This document shows, in pieces, positions 17,055 to 21,599 of a stretch of DNA of 21,599 nucleotides (position 1 is its first letter; each line of letters begins with the position of its first letter). The stretch covers positions 1 to 21,599 of the forward strand of contig CBDTYW010000025.1 in the NCBI GenBank assembly GCA_965364735.1. Direction: 5' to 3'. The notes below the pieces were generated by a model. The model did not search any database. It was not told the origin of the DNA and saw only the letters and a program-made list of their open reading frames with translations. A program made the translations under genes and the position numbers. The stretch is from CBDTYW01 sp965364735 (lineage in GTDB: Bacteria; Actinomycetota; Nitriliruptoria; Nitriliruptorales; Nitriliruptoraceae).

Positions 17055-18112
17055 AGGCACTCGTCCTCGCGGGAGGATCCGGCACACGGCTCCGTCCGAT
17101 CACGCACACCTCCGCCAAGCAGCTCGTCCCCGTGGCGAACAAGCCGATCCTGTTCTACGGGCTCGAGCAGATCGTCGCCGCAGGCGTCACCGACGTCATC
17201 ATCATCGTCGGCGACACCGAGCAGGAGATCCGCGACGCCGTCGGGGACGGCTCCGCGCTCGGGCTGAACCCGACCTATGTCCGGCAGGACGCACCACGTG
17301 GACTCGCCCACGCGGTGCTCACCGCGGCGGATCATCTCGGCGACGACGACTTCATCATGTTCCTCGGTGACAACCTGATCGAGGGCGGCATCACGCACGT
17401 CGTCGAGCACTTCAACGCCGAACGACCGGCCGCCTCGATCCTGCTCAAGAAGGTCCCGGACCCGCACCGGTTCGGGGTGGCCGAGCTCGACGACGCCGGC
17501 CACGTCGTGCGCCTCGTCGAGAAGCCCGCGGACCCGCCGTCGGACCTGGCCCTCGTCGGCGTCTACCTCTTCACCCACAAGATCATCGACGCCGCGCGGC
17601 GCATCCAGCCGTCCGCGCGTGGCGAGCTCGAGATCACCGACGCGATCCAGCAGCTCCTCGACGACGGCGAGCGCGTCATCTCCTCCAAGGTCGAGGGGTG
17701 GTGGCTCGACACCGGGAAGAAGGACGAGCTGCTCGAGGCCAACCGGATCGTGCTCGGCAGCATCCGGCGCGACATCCGCGGCGAGATCGACGCGGACTCG
17801 CAGGCCGTCGGTGAGGTCGTGCTCCACGAGGGCGCGAAGCTGATCAACTCGACCGTCCGCGGCCCGGCCGTCATCGGCGCCGGCGCGGTCATCGAGGACG
17901 CCTACATCGGACCGTTCACCTCGATCGCGCCGGGCTGCCTGATCCGGCGCAGCGAGGTCGAGCACTCGGTCGTCCTCGAGCGCTGCGAGGTCTCGGACGT
18001 CCCGCGCATGGAGTCCTCGCTGCTCGGGCGCGACGTCGTGATCGGGCTCTCGTCCAACAAGCCCAAGGCGTTCCGCTTCATGCTCGGCGACGACTCACAG
18101 GTGGGGATCTGA
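17051..18112 (+). CDS. rmlA: Glucose-1-phosphate thymidylyltransferase, long form
   Basis: Makes dTDP-glucose from dTTP and glucose-1-phosphate, the first step toward dTDP-rhamnose. Predicted 353 residues. The nucleotide-binding signature LAGGSGTRLRP covers residues 6-16, with the catalytic-loop Lys in SAKQLVPVANKP (K23); FLGDNLIEGG is the metal-binding Asp region, and EKPADPPSDLALVGVY and EGWWLDTGKKDELLEAN follow. The C-terminal part (about 250-345) has the isoleucine- and valine-rich hexapeptide character of a left-handed beta-helix (VIGAGAVIEDAYIGPFTSIA), which marks the long RmlA form (TIGR01208 type, about 355 residues) common in actinomycete sugar clusters, not the 290-residue enterobacterial form. 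Start ATG 17051 overlaps the LCP stop (ATGA). Confidence 0.95.
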   Translation: MKALVLAGGSGTRLRPITHTSAKQLVPVANKPILFYGLEQIVAAGVTDVIIIVGDTEQEIRDAVGDGSALGLNPTYVRQDAPRGLAHAVLTAADHLGDDDFIMFLGDNLIEGGITHVVEHFNAERPAASILLKKVPDPHRFGVAELDDAGHVVRLVEKPADPPSDLALVGVYLFTHKIIDAARRIQPSARGELEITDAIQQLLDDGERVISSKVEGWWLDTGKKDELLEANRIVLGSIRRDIRGEIDADSQAVGEVVLHEGAKLINSTVRGPAVIGAGAVIEDAYIGPFTSIAPGCLIRRSEVEHSVVLERCEVSDVPRMESSLLGRDVVIGLSSNKPKAFRFMLGDDSQVGI

Positions 18113-18113
18113 C

Positions 18114-19100
18114 ATGCGGCTCTTCGTCACCGGCGGCGCCGGCTTCATCGGCGCGAACTTCATCCGCCTCGTCCACGCGACGCAGCCGGACGTGCAGATC
18201 ACGAACTACGACGCCCTGACCTACGCAGGAAACCCGGCGACGCTCGCCGACATCGCCGACGACGCGCGGTACAGCTTCGTCCAGGGTGACATCCGCGACG
18301 CCGACGCCGTCCGCGCCGCGATGCGCGGCCACGACGCGGTCGTGAACTTCGCGGCCGAGAGCCATGTCGACCGCTCGATCGACGGGCCGATCGAGTTCCT
18401 CGACGTGAACATGACCGGCGCCGGTGTCGTCTTCGAGTCCGCACGCCACCTCGAGGTCGACCGGTTCCTGCACATCTCGACCGATGAGGTCTACGGCTCG
18501 ATCCCGGAGCCGGACTCGTTCGTCGAGACCGACGGGCTCTTCCCGAACTCGCCGTACTCGGCCTCCAAGGCCGGTGCGGACCTGCTCGCCCGCGCCTACC
18601 GGGAGACCTACGACTTCCCGATCCTCGTGACGCGGACCGCGAACAACTTCGGGCCGTTCCACTACCCCGAGAAGATGATCCCGCTGTTCGTCACCAACCT
18701 GATCGACGGCAGGAAGGTCCCGCTCTACGGCGACGGCTCGAACATCCGTGACTGGACCTACGTCGTCGACAACGCCGCTGCCCAGTGGCTCGTGCTGACC
18801 GAGGGCGTGCCGGGCGAGATCTACAACGTCGGCGCCGGCAACGAGATGACCAACAAGGAGCTCACCCACGCGATCCTCGGACGCATGGGCCAGGGCGAGG
18901 ACATGATCACCCACGTCACGGATCGTCCCGGTCACGACCTGCGCTACTCCGTGGACACCGCGAAGATCCGTGCCCTCGGCTGGGAGCCGCAGCTCACATT
19001 CGACGAGGCGCTGGACGCCACGATCGCCTTCTACCGCGAGCGTGAGGACTGGTGGCGGCCGCTCAAGGACGGCGGCGCCTCCGAGCGCCGCGGGAAGTGA
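18114..19100 (+). CDS. rmlB: dTDP-glucose 4,6-dehydratase
   Basis: Extended short-chain dehydrogenase that converts dTDP-glucose to dTDP-4-keto-6-deoxyglucose with tightly bound NAD. Predicted 328 residues, the normal length. The Rossmann motif TGGAGFIG is at 6-13. The catalytic triad Thr-Asp-Glu lies in ISTDEVYG (T123, D124, E125), YxxxK is Y148/K152 in YSASK, and the substrate loop TRTANNFGPFHYPEKMIP is intact. Asp/Glu after the catalytic Thr separate dehydratases from plain epimerases. The ATG is one base after the rmlA stop, so the two are co-translated. Confidence 0.96.
   Translation: MRLFVTGGAGFIGANFIRLVHATQPDVQITNYDALTYAGNPATLADIADDARYSFVQGDIRDADAVRAAMRGHDAVVNFAAESHVDRSIDGPIEFLDVNMTGAGVVFESARHLEVDRFLHISTDEVYGSIPEPDSFVETDGLFPNSPYSASKAGADLLARAYRETYDFPILVTRTANNFGPFHYPEKMIPLFVTNLIDGRKVPLYGDGSNIRDWTYVVDNAAAQWLVLTEGVPGEIYNVGAGNEMTNKELTHAILGRMGQGEDMITHVTDRPGHDLRYSVDTAKIRALGWEPQLTFDEALDATIAFYREREDWWRPLKDGGASERRGK
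19092..19097 (+). promoter_or_regulatory. Ribosome binding site deciding the rmlD start
   Basis: GGGAAG lies eight bases before the ATG at 19106, but only two before the in-frame ATG at 19100. The spacing and the family N-terminus (MRVLLTGNRGQLG) favour 19106. Confidence 0.6.
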
Positions 19101-19105
19101 TGACG

Positions 19106-19954
19106 ATGCGCGTGCTCCTCACCGGCAACCGTGGCCAGCTCGGCCAGGACCTGACCGACACGTTCGCGGACGTCGACCTCGTCGGGGTCGACATCCAGGA
19201 GGTCGACATCGCCGACGAGGCGCAGGTCCAGGCCCTCGTCCGCGACGTGCAGCCCACCCACATCATCAACTCGGCCGCCTACACCGCGGTCGACGCCTGC
19301 GAGGACCACGCGGACCTCGCCCACCAGGTCAACGCGCTCGGGCCGTGGTACCTCGCCCGGGCCGCGAAGGACGTCGGCGCGTCGCTCGTGCACATCTCGA
19401 CCGACTACGTCTTCGACGGGACCGGCACCGAGGCGCTGACCGAGTTCGACGCCGTCGCGCCGCTCGGCGTCTACGGCCGCACGAAGGCCGCGGGGGAGCA
19501 GCTGGTCCGCGAGACGCTGCCCGAGCACCACATCGTCCGGACCGCGTGGGTGAACGGGGCGCGCGGCAACAACTTCGTCAAGACGATGCTGCGGCTCGGT
19601 CGCGAGCGCGACGAGCTCGGCGTCGTCGCCGACCAGCACGGCTCTCCGACGTTCACGCGCGATCTCGCGCCCGCCATCCGCGAGATCATCGAGGCGGGTC
19701 GCCACGGCACCGTCCACCGGACGAACGCCGGGCAGTGCACCTGGTATGACCTCGCGGTCGCGACGTTCGAGGAGGCCGGCGTCGACGTGGTCGTGAAGCC
19801 GCTCACGACCGCCGAGTACCCGACGAAGTCCGCCCGTCCCGCATGGTCGGTGCTGTCCAACGACCACGCCCGGCTCCAAGGCCTGACGGAGCTCCGTCCG
19901 TGGCGTGAGGGTCTGCAGCGGATGCTCGCCGAGCTCGCCGAGCTGGAGGCCTGA
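19106..19954 (+). CDS. rmlD: dTDP-4-dehydrorhamnose reductase
   Basis: Final step of dTDP-L-rhamnose synthesis: NAD(P)H reduction of dTDP-4-keto-L-rhamnose. Predicted 282 residues. The nucleotide-binding motif TGNRGQLGQ is near residues 6-14, then the INSAAYTAVDACE block, the HISTDYVFDGTG block, catalytic YGRTK (Y123, K127), and the C-terminal QHGSPTFTRDLAPAI and NAGQCTWYDLA segments typical of RmlD. The start is six bases after the rmlB stop; ATG 19100 or GTG 19097 are less likely alternatives. The 3,5-epimerase RmlC, which normally makes its substrate, is not encoded between rmlA and the window edge. Confidence 0.95.
   Translation: MRVLLTGNRGQLGQDLTDTFADVDLVGVDIQEVDIADEAQVQALVRDVQPTHIINSAAYTAVDACEDHADLAHQVNALGPWYLARAAKDVGASLVHISTDYVFDGTGTEALTEFDAVAPLGVYGRTKAAGEQLVRETLPEHHIVRTAWVNGARGNNFVKTMLRLGRERDELGVVADQHGSPTFTRDLAPAIREIIEAGRHGTVHRTNAGQCTWYDLAVATFEEAGVDVVVKPLTTAEYPTKSARPAWSVLSNDHARLQGLTELRPWREGLQRMLAELAELEA
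19945..19949 (+). promoter_or_regulatory. Ribosome binding site of the small membrane protein gene
   Basis: GGAGG inside the end of rmlD, six bases before the ATG at 19956. It sets that start, although the frame stays open upstream. Confidence 0.65.
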
Positions 19955-19955
19955 G

Positions 19956-20378
19956 ATGGGCACCGCGCTGCTGCTGCTGACGTCGATCAGCCTCGCCACC
20001 GGAGGGCAGCTGCTGCTCAAGGCCGGCATGAACCGGGTCGGTGAGATCTCGGCCGTGGCGCTCGGCGAGATCCCGGCGCTCGTCTTCCGGGTCCTGACGA
20101 CCTGGCAGGTCGCGCTCGGGCTCGTCGTGTTCGGCATGTCGTCGGTGTTCTGGCTCGTGATCCTGTCGCGGATCCCGCTGTCCACCGCATACCCCGTCGT
20201 GTCGCTCAGCTACGTGTTCATCCTCGCCTTCTCCTTCCTGCTCCTCGGCGAGCGACCGTCCCTGACGGTGTGGATCGGTGCGGTGCTGATCATGGCGGGC
20301 GTGTCGCTGATCGGGATCGGCCAGTCGGAGGATGAGCCGCTCGACCCGGCCGACGCCGCCGCGAGCGCGACCCCGTGA
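19956..20378 (+). CDS. Small EamA/SMR-type membrane protein, candidate lipid-linked sugar flippase
   Basis: Predicted 140 residues with four hydrophobic helices (about 2-21, 48-70, 76-97, 100-120) and a short acidic, Ala-rich C-terminal tail. Helix 1 reads SISLATGGQLLLKAGM, the pattern of ArnE/ArnF and EamA-like half-transporters, and it lacks the membrane Glu (Glu14 in EmrE) needed for drug-proton exchange. Later segments AYPVVSLSYVFILAFSFLLLGE and WIGAVLIMAGVSLIGIG fit the same fold. Between rmlD and a rhamnosyltransferase-like gene, the simplest role is moving a polyprenyl-phosphate-linked sugar across the membrane, as ArnE/F do for aminoarabinose (inference). It begins one base after the rmlD stop and its stop overlaps the next start (GTGA). 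Confidence 0.82.
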   Translation: MGTALLLLTSISLATGGQLLLKAGMNRVGEISAVALGEIPALVFRVLTTWQVALGLVVFGMSSVFWLVILSRIPLSTAYPVVSLSYVFILAFSFLLLGERPSLTVWIGAVLIMAGVSLIGIGQSEDEPLDPADAAASATP

Positions 20379-21247
20379 CCGGCACCGTCGCCGTCGTCGT
20401 GGTGAGCCACGACACGCGCGATGACGCGGTCGCCTGCATGGCGACGGTCCTCGCGGCCGGCGCGACGCAGGCCGTCCTCGTCGACTCGGGCTCGACCGAC
20501 GGCACGCCGGCTGCGGTCGAGGCCGCTCATCCGGACGTCGACGTCGTCCGTCTCGCCAACGTCGGCTACGGCTCGGCCGCGAACGCGGGGGTTGCGCGCA
20601 CCACGACCGAGCACGTCGTCATCGCGAACGCCGACACCCGGTTCGACGCGGATGCGCTCGAGCGCCTCGCCGCGGCGCTGGACGCGGACCCCGAGATCGG
20701 TGCGGTCGGGCCGCGCGTCGTCTACCCCGACGGCCGTCCGCAGGCTTCCGCGCGACGGTTCCCGTCGCTGCCCGAGGCCGCCGGGCATGCGCTGCTCGGG
20801 CTGTGGATGCCGAACAACCGGTGGACGCGCTCCTACCGGATGGTCGACGCCGATCCCGACGCCGCGCGCGACGTCGACTGGCTGTCGGGCTGTGCCGTCG
20901 CGATCCGGCGCAGCGCCTTCGACGAGGTCAACGGCTTCGACCCCGGCTACTTCATGTACGTCGAGGACGTCGACCTCGGCCACCGGCTCAGCGCTGCTGG
21001 CTGGAGGATCCGATACGACCCGTCGGCGCGCGTGGTGCACTCGGTCGGAGCATCGACCGGGAATCGGCCAACCAAGATGGTCGTGGAGCACGCACGCAGC
21101 CTCGACCGGTTCTTCGGACGCGTGTCGGCGGATGAGCCGACGCGGTTCCTGCGCCCGCTCGTCCGCGCGGGGCTCGGGCTCTGGGTCGCGCTGGTGGTCG
21201 TGTGGAACCGTCTGGTCCGAGGTGGGCGGTCATCGACGGGGGAGTGA
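20375..21247 (+). CDS. GT2 family glycosyltransferase, rhamnosyltransferase-like
   Basis: Predicted 290 residues. A GT-A fold of the WbbL type: nucleotide-binding AVVVVSHDTRDD, LVDSGSTDGTP, ANVGYGSAANAGV, the metal-binding NADTRFD (DxD variant), then DWLSGCAVAIRRSAFDEVNGFD followed by YFMYVEDVDLGHRL, whose ED is the likely catalytic-base region. A hydrophobic segment near 262-280 may tether it to the membrane. In mycobacteria WbbL adds rhamnose from dTDP-rhamnose to GlcNAc-PP-decaprenyl, the arabinogalactan linker, and its gene follows rmlD there too; the same donor is likely here given rmlA, rmlB and rmlD. The acceptor is unknown. GTG start, overlapping the preceding stop as GTGA. Confidence 0.88.
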   Translation: MTGTVAVVVVSHDTRDDAVACMATVLAAGATQAVLVDSGSTDGTPAAVEAAHPDVDVVRLANVGYGSAANAGVARTTTEHVVIANADTRFDADALERLAAALDADPEIGAVGPRVVYPDGRPQASARRFPSLPEAAGHALLGLWMPNNRWTRSYRMVDADPDAARDVDWLSGCAVAIRRSAFDEVNGFDPGYFMYVEDVDLGHRLSAAGWRIRYDPSARVVHSVGASTGNRPTKMVVEHARSLDRFFGRVSADEPTRFLRPLVRAGLGLWVALVVVWNRLVRGGRSSTGE

Positions 21248-21262
21248 CGTGCGCAGCACCCG

Positions 21263-21268
21263 TACCCT
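21263..21268 (+). promoter_or_regulatory. Candidate -10 element of the terminal nucleotidyltransferase gene
   Basis: TACCCT followed by CCGG, 48 bases before the ATG at 21317. The string CGTACCCTC also occurs at 10970-10978. It would give this gene its own transcript after the operon; the 69-base gap contains no hairpin that I can see. Confidence 0.35.
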
Positions 21269-21316
21269 CCGGAGCAACAACCTCTCTCCTGCAGCCGTGC
21301 CCCGGAGCCGTCGCCG

Positions 21317-21599
21317 ATGTCCTCCTCACCTGTCCGTGATGCGCTGATCGTGGCCGGCGGCCGCGGAACGCGGCTGCGTCCGCTGACCGATGCCACGCCG
21401 AAGCCGCTCGTCCCGTTCGCGGGCGAGATGTTCCTGCTCGGCGTGATCCGTCGACTGGCCGCGGCCGGGGTCGAGCACGTGCACCTGGTCGTCGGCCAGG
21501 ACACCTCGCCGTTCGACGTCCTGAAGGCGCCGGCCGCCGAGTTCGGCGTGACCGTCTCGTGCGTCCCCGAGCCCGAGCCGCTGGACACCGCCGGCGGCG
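21317..21599 (+). CDS. Sugar-1-phosphate nucleotidyltransferase, partial (ManB/ManC-like)
   Basis: The first 94 codons only; the gene runs off the right edge. Translation starts MSSSPVRDALIVAGGRGTRL and continues with RPLTDATPKPLVPFAGEMF, the nucleotide-binding loop and catalytic Lys of the NTP_transferase fold, then VIRRLAAAGVEHVHLVVG and PEPEPLDTAGG. The PKPLVPFAG form and the wbbL-side position point to a mannose-1-phosphate guanylyltransferase-like enzyme (in M. tuberculosis manB follows wbbL), but a glucose- or heptose-phosphate enzyme cannot be excluded from the N-terminus alone. GGAG (21304-21307) lies nine bases before the ATG. It differs clearly from the rmlA product in this window, so it is not a recent duplicate. 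Confidence 0.88.
   Translation, partial: MSSSPVRDALIVAGGRGTRLRPLTDATPKPLVPFAGEMFLLGVIRRLAAAGVEHVHLVVGQDTSPFDVLKAPAAEFGVTVSCVPEPEPLDTAGG

Noticed and set aside
19956..20378. SMR multidrug exporter (EmrE/QacE type)
   Set aside because: The essential membrane Glu of helix 1 is absent and the context is envelope sugar synthesis.
17051..21599. Antibiotic (deoxysugar) biosynthesis cluster because rmlA is the long form
   Set aside because: No polyketide, peptide or ketoreductase/aminotransferase genes are present, and LCP, wbbL-like and TIGR03089 neighbours indicate wall glycan synthesis.

Overview
The window is about 21.6 kb of very GC-rich chromosomal DNA, densely coded with strong G/C at third codon positions. 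Everything fits a high-GC actinobacterium, probably a deep-branching class rather than a classic mycobacterium or streptomycete (inference). Pointers are a TIGR03089-type AMP-synthetase-like protein, tandem LytR-CpsA-Psr (LCP) proteins with LytR_C tails, a propionyl-CoA carboxylase beta subunit divergent from a biotin ligase, and a dTDP-rhamnose/rhamnosyltransferase block. No tRNA, rRNA, CRISPR array, insertion sequence or phage gene was seen.

Left part (1-3433): the 5' portion of an acyl-CoA carboxylase beta subunit (minus strand, cut by the window edge) is divergent from a catalytic-only biotin-protein ligase, which is followed by a FadE25-like acyl-CoA dehydrogenase. The ligase would supply the biotin attachment needed by the carboxylase complex.

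Middle part (3434-13527): a two-gene sensory unit comes first. It consists of a membrane histidine kinase with an N-terminal receiver-like domain whose phospho-acceptor Asp is a Glu, translationally coupled to a small membrane protein whose helices carry the Tyr/Ile and Cys-x3-His pattern of the ethylene-receptor copper domain. An unrecognised soluble protein follows. On the minus strand is a two-gene cation-transport unit: an MgtE/SLC41-like membrane protein and a duplicated PhoU-TrkA_C protein. Then come a 599-residue FadE5/DmdC-like acyl-CoA dehydrogenase, a 271-nt non-coding leader with an AT-rich patch and competing hairpins, and a secreted beta-propeller protein with three Ig-like repeats.

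Right part (13520-21599): a TIGR03089-like protein (minus) is divergent from a tightly packed plus-strand cell-envelope polysaccharide operon: LCP (degenerate), LCP (canonical), rmlA (long form), rmlB, rmlD, a small multi-TM flippase-like protein, a GT2 rhamnosyltransferase-like enzyme, and the start of a second sugar-nucleotidyltransferase at the edge. Stop and start codons overlap or lie 1-5 nt apart through most of this operon. RmlA, RmlB and RmlD would make dTDP-L-rhamnose together with an RmlC not seen here. The glycosyltransferase would add the sugar to a lipid-linked glycan, the small membrane protein may move a lipid-linked sugar, and the LCP proteins would attach finished glycans to peptidoglycan.

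The gene set accD / birA / fadE25 / TIGR03089 / LCP / rmlD / wbbL / manB resembles the mycobacterial Rv3264c-Rv3280 neighbourhood as I recall it. The middle part would then be lineage-specific cargo. The two-gene ethylene-receptor-like sensor system is the most novel-looking element.
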